Source of the DNA: Azohydromonas australica DSM 1124 | GTDB lineage: Bacteria > Pseudomonadota > Gammaproteobacteria > Burkholderiales > Burkholderiaceae_C | Length of the DNA: 64,000 bases | Assembly (NCBI RefSeq): GCF_000430725.1 | Contig: NZ_KE387212.1 | Coordinates: 120,407 to 184,406 of the forward strand | Direction: 5' to 3' | Shown here: positions 53,139 to 62,402 of the stretch, in pieces | Numbering within the stretch: the stretch's first letter is position 1 | Layout of the letters: every line of letters begins with the position of its first letter | Made by a program: the position numbers and the translations under genes | The notes under the pieces: generated by a model | Database searches by the model: none | The model's input: only the letters and a program-made list of their open reading frames with translations | Told to the model about the DNA's origin: nothing

Positions 53139-55061
53139 TCAGCTCGGCAGCATGAAGCCTGCGAAGAAGTCCGTGAGCGCCTGGTGCGCCTGCAGCGGCA
53201 GCACGTGGGCGACGTACTGGTCGGGGCGCACCACGACCAGGGCACCGTGTGCGCGGTCGATGCCCCGCAGGTCGAAGATGTCCGGGCCGTTCCTCACATC
53301 CGGGCAGAACACCTTCTCGCAGTCGCGCAGGCCGTAGCGTCCCTTGTGCGGCAGCAGCAGGGCGGGCAGCGATTCGAGCGCCAGCTCGCGGTGTCCCTGC
53401 TGGAAGACGGCCCGCAGGTCGAACACCGCGTCGACGTCCTGGCCCGGGCGGGTGTACCGGCGCACCGGTGAGTCCGGCGACGCCTCCAGGAAACCGCACA
53501 GGGCCCGGATGCCCGCCTGGTCGTCCAGCGGGTCGTCGGCGCCGGCAAAGGCGTAGAGGCGCCAGCGGCCGTCGGCCTTGCCGGCATGGCCCAGCTGCAC
53601 CGGCCTGGCATCCGCGAGGCGCAGCACCGGCGCCGAGTGGAAGCGCGTGCCGATCACGAACCCGGCGGCTAGGTGCTGGTGCGTGGCTTCGCCGCAGATG
53701 GCGGACGGGCGGTAGTGCGTGCCCATGCCGGCCGTGAAGCGGCCATGCCGCTCGAAGTAGGTCTGGAACTCCTTCGGGTCCACGCCTTCGGCTTCGCCGC
53801 CGGCCACTTGCCGGGCGCGATCGCTGAACATCTTGGCCCACTCGCGATCGAAGTCGATCAGCTCCTGCGCCACGACCTGGCGCTCGGCCGAGTAGGTGTG
53901 CAGCAGCGCCGGCGTGCATTGCCGGCGCAGTACCGCGGCCAGCTTCCATCCCAGGTTGAAGCTGTCCTGCATGGAGAAGTTCATGCCCTGGCCGGCCTTG
54001 GGGCTGTGGGTGTGGCAGGCGTCGCCGGCGATGAACACGCGTGGCAGGCGCGCGCCAGGCGCCTGCGTCGGCACGTCGTCGTACTGGTCGCAGATGCGCT
54101 GGCCGATCTCGTAGACCGACCACCACGGCACCTCCTTCACGTCCAGACTGTAGGGGTGCAGGATGCGCTGCGCCGTGGCGATGAGCTGGTCGAGCGTGAT
54201 CCCGCGGTGGGCCACCCGCTCCTCTTCGCCCAGCTTGTCCATCTCCACGTACAGCCGCACCAGGTAGCCGCCCTCGCGCGGAATCACCAGCAGGTTGCCG
54301 TGGGAGGACTGCACGGCGGCCTTGTAGCGGATGTCGGGGAAGTCGGTCACGGCCAGCAGGTCCATCACGCCCCAGGCTTGGTTGGCGGAGTCGCCGACCA
54401 GCTGCCGGCCGATGGACTTGCGCACCGCGCTGCGCGCACCGTCACAGCCGATGACGAAGCGCGCCTGCACCGTTTCCACCTGGCCCGCGTGGGCCGCGTC
54501 GGTCCGCTCCAGACGCACGGTGACGGGGTAATCCGCAGCCTCGTGGTCCACCACGACATCGAGCAGGCGGCGCGCGTAGTGCGGCTCCAGCCGGCTCGGC
54601 GAGTTGCGCATGAGGTCCAGGTAGAAGTCGTGCACCCGCGCCTGGTTCAGCACCACGTGCGGGAACTCCGACAGGCCGTCCTCCGTGTCCTGCACGCGGC
54701 CGTGGCGCACGACGGCGCCCGGGTCCGACTCGTCGGGCTTCCAGAAGGTCACCTCATTGATCCAGCAGGCCTCCTTGAGCACCCGCTCGCTGAAGCCGAA
54801 GGCCTCGAACATCTCCATGGTCCGGCAGGCGATGCCGTCGGCCTGTCCCAGCTGCAGGGGGCCGTCCTTCTGCTCGACGATGCAGGTCCGGATGTCGGGA
54901 AACGCGGCCAGCTGCGCTGCCAGGGTCAGGCCGGCAGGGCCGCAGCCCACGATCAGCACGTCCGCTTGTGCCGGCGCCGCATCCGTGTGCCGGGCCGCCG
55001 AGGCAGACGCTTCGGACACGTGCGGATCGCCTGGCTTGAAGCCATTCAGGTGGAACTGCAT
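53139..55061 (-). CDS. mobA: 3-hydroxybenzoate 4-monooxygenase
   Basis: A 640-residue FAD hydroxylase of the phenol-hydroxylase-like group. Motifs are GCGPAGLTLA (39-48), the FAD-ribityl motif VFIAGDACHTHSPKAGQGMN, and a C-terminal thioredoxin-fold dimerisation domain (about 470-640). The N-terminus MQFHLNGFKPGDP, the segment LGQADGIACRTMEMFEAFGF and overall length match MobA of Comamonas, which makes protocatechuate from 3-hydroxybenzoate with NADPH and O2. A GGGAG site precedes the ATG. It converges with the aromatic-acid operon and follows, on the same strand, a Bug receptor. No protocatechuate dioxygenase is in the window. Confidence 0.88.
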   Translation of the reverse strand: MQFHLNGFKPGDPHVSEASASAARHTDAAPAQADVLIVGCGPAGLTLAAQLAAFPDIRTCIVEQKDGPLQLGQADGIACRTMEMFEAFGFSERVLKEACWINEVTFWKPDESDPGAVVRHGRVQDTEDGLSEFPHVVLNQARVHDFYLDLMRNSPSRLEPHYARRLLDVVVDHEAADYPVTVRLERTDAAHAGQVETVQARFVIGCDGARSAVRKSIGRQLVGDSANQAWGVMDLLAVTDFPDIRYKAAVQSSHGNLLVIPREGGYLVRLYVEMDKLGEEERVAHRGITLDQLIATAQRILHPYSLDVKEVPWWSVYEIGQRICDQYDDVPTQAPGARLPRVFIAGDACHTHSPKAGQGMNFSMQDSFNLGWKLAAVLRRQCTPALLHTYSAERQVVAQELIDFDREWAKMFSDRARQVAGGEAEGVDPKEFQTYFERHGRFTAGMGTHYRPSAICGEATHQHLAAGFVIGTRFHSAPVLRLADARPVQLGHAGKADGRWRLYAFAGADDPLDDQAGIRALCGFLEASPDSPVRRYTRPGQDVDAVFDLRAVFQQGHRELALESLPALLLPHKGRYGLRDCEKVFCPDVRNGPDIFDLRGIDRAHGALVVVRPDQYVAHVLPLQAHQALTDFFAGFMLPS

Positions 55062-55181
55062 CGCTACTCCCGTGGGCCCCAGGCTGCCTGCCGAAGGACG
55101 CTTCCTTCGGGCGGGGCAACCGCGGTACCCGCGGGCCAGGGGCCTCCCAGGCTTCAGGTCGGCGCCGGCTGGCGGCCCGGA

Positions 55182-56183
55182 TCACTGGAGCTGGATGTGG
55201 GCGTCGGCGATGACCTTGCGCCAGCGGGCCGACTCGCTCTGCGAGAAGGCCTTGAACTGCGCGCCGTCGATGGGCATCGGCTCGCCGCCCTGGGACGCGA
55301 TCCAGTCGGTCGTCTCCTTCTGGGCCAGGGCACGTGAGAACGCCGTGCCCAGCCGCTGCGTGACCTCGTTGCGGCTGCCCTTGGGCACCACGAGGCCGAA
55401 CCACTGCTGCACGACGACGGACGGATAGCCCGCCTCGGCCGTCGTGGGCACGTTCGCGATGAACGGGTGGCGCGCGGGGCCCGCGACGGCCAGGATCTTC
55501 AACTTGCCGGCCTGCCGCTGCTGCTCGGCCGTGCCGGCGGGGACGATCATCAGGTCCACGTTGGCGCTGATGAGCGCCGTCACGCCCGGGGCCAGGCCCT
55601 GGAACGGGACGTGCAGCAGGTCGACGCCTGCTGCCGACTTGAACAGTTCCGTGCCCAGGTGGGCCAGGCTGCCGTTGCCCCACGAGGCATAGGAATACTT
55701 GCCGGGCTGCGCCTTCGCCAGGGCAATGAACTCGCGCAGGCTGTTGGCCGGGACATGGTTGCCCACGGCAATCGTGTACGAGAACTTGGCCAGGCCCATC
55801 ACGTCGGCGAAGTCGCCCGTGGCGTAGGGCAGCTTCGCGTAGTAGATCGGGTTGATGGCATGGGTATCGGAGGAAGCCACCATCAGCGTGTAGCCGTCGG
55901 CCGCGGATTTGGCCGCGAAGCTCGTGCCGATGGAGCCGCTGGCTCCAGGGCGGTTGTCGACGATGAACGGCTGTCCGAGTTGCACGCTCACCTGGTCGCT
56001 CAGCCGCCGGGCTAGTGCGTCGGTGATGGCGCCCGCGGGCCACGGAACCACCACCCTGACGGGCTTGCTGGGGTAGTCCTCGGCCTGGACGGCGGGCGTG
56101 GCACCCAGGAGCGCGACCACGGCGCACAAGCCCGCGGCGGCGGTGCGAAAGGCTGGAACGAACGTGCTGGCGCTGCGGGGCAT
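55182..56183 (-). CDS. Bug family (TctC-like) periplasmic solute receptor
   Basis: A 333-residue exported receptor with a 34-residue signal region (PRSASTFVPAFRTAAAGLCAVVALLGATPAVQA) and mature start EDYPSKPVRVVVPWPAGAITD, plus LLHVPFQGLAPG. The start at 56183 was chosen from the signal-peptide layout; the ribosome binding site is weak. It is upstream of mobA on the same strand with 120 bases between, so 3-hydroxybenzoate or a related aromatic acid is a candidate ligand. Confidence 0.88.
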   Translation of the reverse strand: MPRSASTFVPAFRTAAAGLCAVVALLGATPAVQAEDYPSKPVRVVVPWPAGAITDALARRLSDQVSVQLGQPFIVDNRPGASGSIGTSFAAKSAADGYTLMVASSDTHAINPIYYAKLPYATGDFADVMGLAKFSYTIAVGNHVPANSLREFIALAKAQPGKYSYASWGNGSLAHLGTELFKSAAGVDLLHVPFQGLAPGVTALISANVDLMIVPAGTAEQQRQAGKLKILAVAGPARHPFIANVPTTAEAGYPSVVVQQWFGLVVPKGSRNEVTQRLGTAFSRALAQKETTDWIASQGGEPMPIDGAQFKAFSQSESARWRKVIADAHIQLQ

Positions 56184-56773
56184 GGCTGATGGCGAGGTTG
56201 ATGCGATGGCCTGCCATCTTGGGTTCGTGTGGCCGCAAGGCTTGTCCTGGGGCGCCGTGCCGTGATCCCGCGACGACAGCGGCACATACGCCGACGAGCA
56301 GACCCGCGCGATGGGCGCTTCGGGCGCAGAGCCCGTCAACAGCGTTCGCGGGCTGAAGTCGCAACGGGCGCCAGGCCTGAATCACACGACAGGGACGGCC
56401 AGGCGGATTCGGTCTTGATGGCTTCCTTGGCTGCCAAGGCGGCCGCACCGGCAACGACCGCGCCGCTCGTACGGCGCGCGATGGCGAGGCCCTGCCCCAG
56501 CGTCTTGTGCAGCCCCCGGCTGGTGCTGTCACGCACAAGCGCCTGGGGTTGCGGTGCGCACCGGCCCGTGCCCGGCGCGCACCTGGAGCGGTTCGACCTC
56601 GTGCGGCGCGTGCGCGCGTGGCCGCCGGCGCCGAAATGCCTTGAACCGCGAGCCGCCGTGGGCGCACTCATGGGCCGGACTTGAGCAGTGCAGCCAGTCC
56701 CTGCAAGCGGCAGATGCCGCCCCATAAGCCGGCGTGCCACGCCTGTTTATCCGAAACACCCTGAACCCCCGCC
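56184..56773. other. Divergent intergenic region, no supported gene
   Basis: About 590 bases between a leftward Bug gene and a rightward GIDE-domain gene. A minus-strand frame (56336-56740) ends with an Ala-rich helix but begins with low-complexity residues and lacks a ribosome binding site. I saw no clear promoter, hairpin or RNA gene. Confidence 0.45.
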
Positions 56774-58183
56774 ATGCCCGAAGCCTTCACCCAGCGTTGG
56801 ACCTTCAGCCAGCCTTCGCCCCTGGGCGACATCAGCTCCAGCGTCGAGCTGACTTCCCAGGGCCTGACCTTTCACTCCGACGCTGCGCTCGATACCGGTT
56901 CGCACACCGTGCGCTGGGATGCCATCACGCAGGCGGCCACGGCGGTGGCCGACATGCCCGGCGGCAAGAACGGGCCTGACATGCCGCGCTGGATGCCCAG
57001 CCGCCTGGAGTGGCTGTTGATCGCGCGCACCGATGGCGCTGCCCTCATGCGGCCGCTGCCCGACGGCGACGCGCGCGATCGCCTCGTTGCCGAACTGCGC
57101 CGGCGGTTGGGCCCACGCTGGGTCGGCGAGGGCCTGCCGCTGCACGCGGCGCGCCGGCGCCTGGGGCTGTCCTCGCGGGGCCAGACGCTCAAGGTCGCAT
57201 TGCTGGTGCTGGCGGTGCTCGCGATCCTGTTCGGGCTGCTGGTGCTCCTGGCGTTGCTGGCCTCGCCGGTGTTCATGCTGCCCGCCGCCAGCGTCGTGGG
57301 CGGCTGTTGTTTCCAGCGCGGCCTGGCCGGGCTGCGCGATGCGCTGCAGATCACCAACATGCCCACCGCCAGGGTCACGAGCGCCGCAATGGGGCTGGTC
57401 GAACTGCAGGGCCGGGCCGTCACCGATGCGCCCTGCGCCGCCGGCGCCAGTGGCCGGGCGAGCGTCTGGTGGGATGTGGCCGTGGACGCCTGGGAGTCGG
57501 ACGCCAAGGGCAGCGACGGCGGTTGGCGCCAGCTCGTGGCCCGGCATGGCGGTCGCACGGATGCGCTGGTGTTGCAGGACGCCACGGGCCGGCTCCCGAT
57601 CTGGCTGCGCGATGCCGACTTGCTGCTGCAGGAGCACGCCTGGGAGAGCGGCAAGGACGAGCTGCCGGCGGCCGGGCGCGAGCTGCTGCGGGCTGCCGGC
57701 CTGGCCTGGGACGGCGCCAGGCGGCTGCGCGTGCGCGAGCGGCGCATGGAAGCCGGCGGGCCGCTGTACGTGCTGGGCACGCTGGACGAGGCTCGCCACC
57801 TGGACCTTGCCAGCCTTGACGTGCGCGGCTTCGCAGGACTGGCGCGCGCGCTGCGCACGGGTGCGTGGCGCAGCGCGCTGGTCCAGAGGCTGCCCGGGGT
57901 CCTGCGGCCCCCCGTCATGGTCACGCTGGCCTACCTCGACATGCTTTTCAGCCTCGGCCGTGGCGGCGAACGCGCCAGCGCGCCTCGGGACGCGGCGCCG
58001 CCCTTGGGTCTCGATCCCGCCGCGGTGCTGGTGTGGAAAGGGCGCGCCGGCCGCCCGTTCATCGTCTCCGACCAGCGAGAAACCGGTGCCCTGGCGCAGT
58101 TGCGCAAGCGCTCGCTGCTGTTGCTTGCCGTCGGTGCCGGCGTCATGTGCTGGTGCCTGCACGAGCTCATCCAGCTGTTCTGA
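56774..58183 (+). CDS. GIDE-domain (MULAN/E3-ligase-like) membrane protein
   Basis: A 469-residue membrane protein. The first 130 residues are soluble. A membrane segment pair spans about 138-182 (LKVALLVLAVLAILFGLLVLLALLASPVFMLPAASVVGG). Residues about 195-345 resemble the GIDE/BAM domain: STEP-like ARVTSAAMGLVELQGRAV, then VWWDVAVDAWE, VLQDATGRLPIWLRDADLL, and RERRMEAGGPLYVLGTL. A last helix lies at about 448-465. The bacterial relatives of the mitochondrial ligase MULAN lack a RING, as this one does. The LemA gene follows 17 bases later, a known bacterial association. Function is unknown. Confidence 0.75.
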   Translation: MPEAFTQRWTFSQPSPLGDISSSVELTSQGLTFHSDAALDTGSHTVRWDAITQAATAVADMPGGKNGPDMPRWMPSRLEWLLIARTDGAALMRPLPDGDARDRLVAELRRRLGPRWVGEGLPLHAARRRLGLSSRGQTLKVALLVLAVLAILFGLLVLLALLASPVFMLPAASVVGGCCFQRGLAGLRDALQITNMPTARVTSAAMGLVELQGRAVTDAPCAAGASGRASVWWDVAVDAWESDAKGSDGGWRQLVARHGGRTDALVLQDATGRLPIWLRDADLLLQEHAWESGKDELPAAGRELLRAAGLAWDGARRLRVRERRMEAGGPLYVLGTLDEARHLDLASLDVRGFAGLARALRTGAWRSALVQRLPGVLRPPVMVTLAYLDMLFSLGRGGERASAPRDAAPPLGLDPAAVLVWKGRAGRPFIVSDQRETGALAQLRKRSLLLLAVGAGVMCWCLHELIQLF

Positions 58184-58200
58184 ACTCCAGGAGAAGATCC

Positions 58201-58776
58201 ATGATCGCAGTTGCCGTCCTCATGTTTGCGCTGTTGCTGCTCGCCCTGGCCGTCGCCGCCTATGGCGTGGCGCTGTTCAACGCCCTCGTGGGCGTCAAGC
58301 ACCAGGTGGACCAGGCCTGGGCCAACATCGACGTGCTGCTCAAGCAGCGCCACACGGAGCTGCCACGGCTCATCGAGGTGGTCAGGAGCCACGCCGGCTA
58401 CGAGCGCGAACTGCTGCAGCGCATCACCGAGCTGCGTGCGCGTACCGGCCAGGGAGAACCCGACGGCACGCGGCTGGCTGCCGAGGGAGCGCTGTCGCGA
58501 GACGTGGCGCGGCTGCTCGCCGCAGCCGAGGCCTATCCCGAGCTCAAGGCCAGCGCCGCCTACCTCGAACTCCAGCAGCGCATCAGCGCGCTGGAGGACC
58601 AGATCGCACACCGGCGCGAGTACTACAACGATGCGGTGAACCTCAACAACGTGCGCATGGAGCAGTTCCCCAACATGTTCCTCACCGGCATCGCAGGGCT
58701 GGTGCGTCGGGATCTGTTTGCCGCGACCGAGCAGGAGCGGCGCGAGTTGGATGTCGGGGCCATGCTGGCCCATTGA
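58201..58776 (+). CDS. lemA: LemA family protein
   Basis: A 191-residue LemA protein. An N-terminal membrane helix (residues 3-25) is followed by NALVGVKHQVDQAWANIDVLLKQRHTELPRLIEVV, the family signature, and by a long coiled helical bundle ending in YYNDAVNLNNVRMEQFPN, also a hallmark. It has the standard length and an AGGAG site before the ATG. It is coupled with the GIDE-domain gene. LemA proteins expose their helical domain to the periplasm; the biochemical role is not established. Confidence 0.93.
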   Translation: MIAVAVLMFALLLLALAVAAYGVALFNALVGVKHQVDQAWANIDVLLKQRHTELPRLIEVVRSHAGYERELLQRITELRARTGQGEPDGTRLAAEGALSRDVARLLAAAEAYPELKASAAYLELQQRISALEDQIAHRREYYNDAVNLNNVRMEQFPNMFLTGIAGLVRRDLFAATEQERRELDVGAMLAH

Positions 58777-59158
58777 GGATTCCAGGCCCGAAGGGCGGCA
58801 AGCGACTCGACGCCGAGCCCAGGCCCGCTGCTGCGAAATCAACCTCCAGCAGTCGACTCCTGAACCGCTTCGCCGGCCACGGCAACCCAACCTGACCGAA
58901 GCGAATCAGCGTGGCGCCGTTATGGGCTGACCCCGGGCGGTGCACTGGAACGTGAACGTGCTCTGGCGCCAGGAGAGGCGGCTGCAGCTTGGCAGCATCG
59001 GTGGACGGCGCGATGCCGCTGCTTCCCGTCCTTGCAGCCGCCGGTGGTGTACCTTTTGAATTCGCCGGCTTGACTCACCAATGCGTTGATCACGCCGACG
59101 TACCCATCCAGCCATTTCCCGGCGTTTGCCTGTCTGCCCAGGTATCGGGTGAGCGGCG
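58777..59158. other. Intergenic region before a LysR gene
   Basis: About 382 bases without a supported gene. No terminator with a T-tract follows lemA, and no clear promoter or RNA gene was seen. Confidence 0.4.
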
Positions 59159-60181
59159 TTGGAATCCGGCATCAAGGAGTCAGCCATCAACCTGAGGCAA
59201 CTGCGCTACTTCACCCGCATCGTCGAGGCAGGAAGCATCACCCGCGCGGCCGAGCAGCTCTTCGTGGCGCAACCCGCGCTCGGCATGCAGATCAAGCAGC
59301 TCGAGGAGGACCTGGGGGTCGAGCTGCTGCAACGACATTCGCGGGGCGCGTCCGCGACCCGTGCTGGCCAGGTGCTCTACGAGCGCGCCTGCGAGATCCT
59401 GCGACTGGTGGAGGAGGCGGAGCGCCAAGTGGTCGCGGCGGGCCGTTTCGCTACCCAGAGCATCGTGCTGGGTCTGACCAACGGGTTCGTCAACCTGGCG
59501 GGGCGGGACTTGGTGCTGCGGGCCCGTGAGCGTCTGCCAGGCGTCAAGCTCGAGATCGTCGAGGAGCGCAGCCTCGTGCTGCTGGACGCGCTGGAGCGGC
59601 ATGAGATCGACGTTGCACTGGCCTACGAAGTGCGCGAGCGTCCCAGCCTGATGCGTGTGCCGCTCATCGAGGAAGAGCTGTTCTTCGTCAGCCAGGGCCC
59701 CGGCGGCAGCCAGGCCTGTGCCGAACCGCCGATCGAGTTTGCCGAACTGGTCCGGCGGGAACTCGTGCTGCCCCGTCAGCGCGACGGCGTGCGCCAGCAA
59801 GTGCTGGCCACAGCCAAGCGCATGGCGCTGGAGTTGCGCATCGTCGAGGACGTGTCCTCGATCTCGCTGATGAAGGAGATGGTGGCCCGGGGCGACGCGG
59901 CGTCCGTGATGCCCTATGGCAACGCCGTCGACGACATCGAGAACGGGCGCCTGCGCGGCCGCAGGATCGTCAATCCGACCGTCAAGCGCACGCTCTACCT
60001 CGTGCGCTCGCTGACCCGTGCCGCCTTCGAGCACGAGGAAGCGTTTCTCACGCTGTTGTCGCAATCGGTGAGCCAAGTGGCTCAACGCATGGGCCCGCTG
60101 GCAACACGGCTGGATCCGCTGGATCGGCCGCTGGGCCAGACGCTGGCCGAACTGCGGAGCAGGGGCCACTCCCTGGGATAA
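59159..60181 (+). CDS. LysR family transcriptional regulator (start uncertain)
   Basis: A LysR regulator of the Nac/CatR-like group, 332-341 residues depending on start. The helix-turn-helix (LRQLRYFTRIVEAGSITRAAEQLFVAQPALGMQIKQLEEDLGV) is clear. The usual beginning of this subgroup, M-N-L-R-Q-L-R, falls on an ATC codon at 59186, six bases after AAGGAG. The only conventional start nearby is a TTG at 59159 with a weak GTGAG site. The annotated start is the TTG; an unusual AUC start or an ATG-to-ATC mutation is possible. It precedes, in line, a Bug-Ldh-isomerase-dehydrogenase operon, which it probably controls. Confidence 0.85.
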   Translation: MESGIKESAINLRQLRYFTRIVEAGSITRAAEQLFVAQPALGMQIKQLEEDLGVELLQRHSRGASATRAGQVLYERACEILRLVEEAERQVVAAGRFATQSIVLGLTNGFVNLAGRDLVLRARERLPGVKLEIVEERSLVLLDALERHEIDVALAYEVRERPSLMRVPLIEEELFFVSQGPGGSQACAEPPIEFAELVRRELVLPRQRDGVRQQVLATAKRMALELRIVEDVSSISLMKEMVARGDAASVMPYGNAVDDIENGRLRGRRIVNPTVKRTLYLVRSLTRAAFEHEEAFLTLLSQSVSQVAQRMGPLATRLDPLDRPLGQTLAELRSRGHSLG

Positions 60182-60310
60182 GCCAGCGAGCCCAAAGAAA
60201 AAGTTTGAGCAGGGAGACACCGATCGTCTTGGACGCCTGGCAGTGAAGTGGCTGTAATCCAGGCCAGACCCGCGTTGTCACGTCGCGGGCAGGCCTCAGG
60301 AGACAAGGCG

Positions 60311-61306
60311 ATGAACACGACCAGCAACGCTCGGCGACAGTTCCTGCACGCATCGGCGGCGGCCCTGGCCGCCTCGGTGCTGCCCGGACGGGCACTGGCG
60401 CAGGACTACCCCAGCCGCCCCGTCAAGCTCCATGTCGGCTTTTCGGCCGGCGGGCTCACGGATGTGCTGGCCCGGCTGACGGCGACCTACCTGGGCCCCA
60501 AGCTGGGCCAGACGGTGGTGGTCGAGAACAAGACGGGCGCCGCGGGCAACATCGCCACCGAATACATCAGCACGGCAGCACCAGACGGCTACAACCTGCT
60601 GTTCTCCTCGGTCGGCCAGATCGTGGTGTCGCCACACACCGTCGGCAACATGCGGGTCAGCCCGCAAAACGACCTGAGCCATATCTCCATGGTGGGGGAG
60701 GGTGACTTGATCCTGACCGTCAGCGCCCAGGTCCCGGCCCAGGACGTTCAGCAGTTCATCGAGTACGTGAGGAAGAACCCCGGCAAGGTGTTCTACGCGG
60801 ACTCGGGTGCCGGTGGAAACCTGCACCTGTACATGGAGTATTTCAACCTCCTGGCCGGCCTGCAGATGACCGGCGTGCACTACCGGGGCACGGCGCAGCT
60901 GATGCCTGATCTGGTCAGCAATCAGGTGCAGATGAGCCTCAACGCCTATCCGGCGATCGAGGCATATCTCCAGAAAGGACTGCTGCGCCCGCTGATGATC
61001 GTGGGCAGGCAGCGTGAGCCCAAGCTGCCGCAGGTTCCCACGGCTGCCGAAGCCGGGATGCCACAGCTCGAGGTCTGCACCAACTGGTTCGGCGTGCATG
61101 CGCCCCGCAATCTGCCGGAGTCAATCCGCCAGAAGGTTCAGCTGGCATTGTCCGAGGCGGTCAAGCTCGATGCCATGAAGACGGCGCTGGCGGCGCAGTC
61201 GATCCGCCCTGTGGGCAGCAGTCCTGCGGAGTTCATGGCGCGTATCGCGGCCGACTCGGCCGCGTTCGAGAAGGTCGCGCGCACGGCCAAGATCCAGGTG
61301 TCCTGA
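60311..61306 (+). CDS. Bug family (TctC-like) periplasmic solute receptor, Tat signal
   Basis: A 331-residue exported receptor whose signal has a twin-arginine motif (ARRQFLHASAAALAAS), unlike the Sec signals of the other four in the window. The mature part begins QDYPSRPVKLHVGFSAGGLTD and includes TGVHYRGTAQL. The ATG follows AGGAGA by eight bases. It is the first gene after the LysR and is followed, three bases past its stop, by a dehydrogenase, so it is a substrate sensor or transporter part of that operon. Its ligand is probably a sugar acid or hydroxy acid. Confidence 0.9.
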   Translation: MNTTSNARRQFLHASAAALAASVLPGRALAQDYPSRPVKLHVGFSAGGLTDVLARLTATYLGPKLGQTVVVENKTGAAGNIATEYISTAAPDGYNLLFSSVGQIVVSPHTVGNMRVSPQNDLSHISMVGEGDLILTVSAQVPAQDVQQFIEYVRKNPGKVFYADSGAGGNLHLYMEYFNLLAGLQMTGVHYRGTAQLMPDLVSNQVQMSLNAYPAIEAYLQKGLLRPLMIVGRQREPKLPQVPTAAEAGMPQLEVCTNWFGVHAPRNLPESIRQKVQLALSEAVKLDAMKTALAAQSIRPVGSSPAEFMARIAADSAAFEKVARTAKIQVS

Positions 61307-61309
61307 GCC

Positions 61310-62377
61310 ATGGACAGCCATAGGGACGTGCGCATGGACGCCGGCGAGTTGCTGGCCTTCGCCGCCGCGATGTTCAAGGCCGCCGGCCTTGGCGACGCGG
61401 ACGCGGGCGTGATGGCCGACAGCCTGGTCGGTGCGGACTTGCGCGGCACGCACTCGCATGGCCTCATCCGGCTGCCTTTCCTGGTAGCCCGGCTTCGCGA
61501 CGGCGGAGCGAATCGCCAGGCGCGGATCAAGGTGGTCAGGGAGGCGCCCGGCACGGCGCTGCTCGATGGCGATCGCGCGCTGGGCGCCATCACGGCCACG
61601 CGTGCCATGGAAATGGCAGTGGCCAAGGCCAGGACGCAGGGCATCGGCTTCGTGGCCGCGACCAACAGCGACTTCATCGGCGCCTGCGCCCACTACGCGA
61701 TGCAGGCCCTGCCGCACGACATGATCGGCGTGGCCTGGACCAACGGCTTTCCCGGCATGGCGCCCTGGGGCGGCCGGCGCAACACCATCGGCAACAACCC
61801 GATCGCGTTTGCCGCACCCAGCGGCTCGCATGGCCCGGTGGTGCTGGACATGGCGCTGAGCGTGGCTGCGGGCGGGCGCATCCGGCTGGCCGCCAAGCGC
61901 AAGGAGCACATCCCGAAAGGGTGGGTGCTCGGCCCTGACGGCGAGCCCACCGACGACCCGGCCGACCTGGCCGCCGGTGGCGCGCTGCTGCCGCTGGGCT
62001 ACAAGGGCTACGGCCTGGCCGTCTTCGGCGAGATCCTGTGCGGCGTGCTCACGGGCTCGAACATCCTGGGCGAGGTGCCGGCCTGGTTCACCGACACGGA
62101 CCGCGCCATCGGCAATGGCCACATGCACATGGCCATCGACATCGCCCGCTTCATCGAGGTCGCGCAGTTCAAGCGCCGCGTGGACCTGCTGTTCGAGATG
62201 CTCAAGGCCACGCCGCGCGTGCCGGGCGTGGAGGACATCCTGCTGCCCGGGGAACGCGCCTGGCGCACGCACCAGGCGCAGCTCGTGGAGGGCATCCCGG
62301 TGCCCCGCGCGGTTGCCGACGACCTGCTGACGCTGGCCGACCGCCTTGGCGTGCCCGCCCCCATGGCGCTGTCCTGA
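61310..62377 (+). CDS. Ldh family (malate/lactate/ureidoglycolate dehydrogenase-like) oxidoreductase
   Basis: A 355-residue NAD(P)-dependent oxidoreductase of the Ldh_2/YiaK/AllD family. Hallmarks: the catalytic GTHSHGLIRLP near residue 46, TNSDFIGACAHYAMQAL, NPIAFAAPSG and the C-terminal LPLGYKGYGLAVFGEILCG. These enzymes oxidise 2-hydroxy acids such as malate, sulfolactate, ureidoglycolate or 2,3-diketogulonate. The ATG comes three bases after the Bug stop. In the context of a sugar-phosphate-isomerase-like protein and a Gfo/Idh protein, a sugar-acid or inositol-like substrate is likely. Confidence 0.9.
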   Translation: MDSHRDVRMDAGELLAFAAAMFKAAGLGDADAGVMADSLVGADLRGTHSHGLIRLPFLVARLRDGGANRQARIKVVREAPGTALLDGDRALGAITATRAMEMAVAKARTQGIGFVAATNSDFIGACAHYAMQALPHDMIGVAWTNGFPGMAPWGGRRNTIGNNPIAFAAPSGSHGPVVLDMALSVAAGGRIRLAAKRKEHIPKGWVLGPDGEPTDDPADLAAGGALLPLGYKGYGLAVFGEILCGVLTGSNILGEVPAWFTDTDRAIGNGHMHMAIDIARFIEVAQFKRRVDLLFEMLKATPRVPGVEDILLPGERAWRTHQAQLVEGIPVPRAVADDLLTLADRLGVPAPMALS

Positions 62378-62402
62378 CACCTGCACCTTCGTTGCCAACA
62401 CC

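Noticed and set aside
56336..56740. Minus-strand frame of 134 codons ending in an Ala-rich helix
   Set aside because: The first 90 residues are low-complexity, there is no ribosome binding site, and the frame ends beyond the Bug promoter region. The helix alone is not enough.
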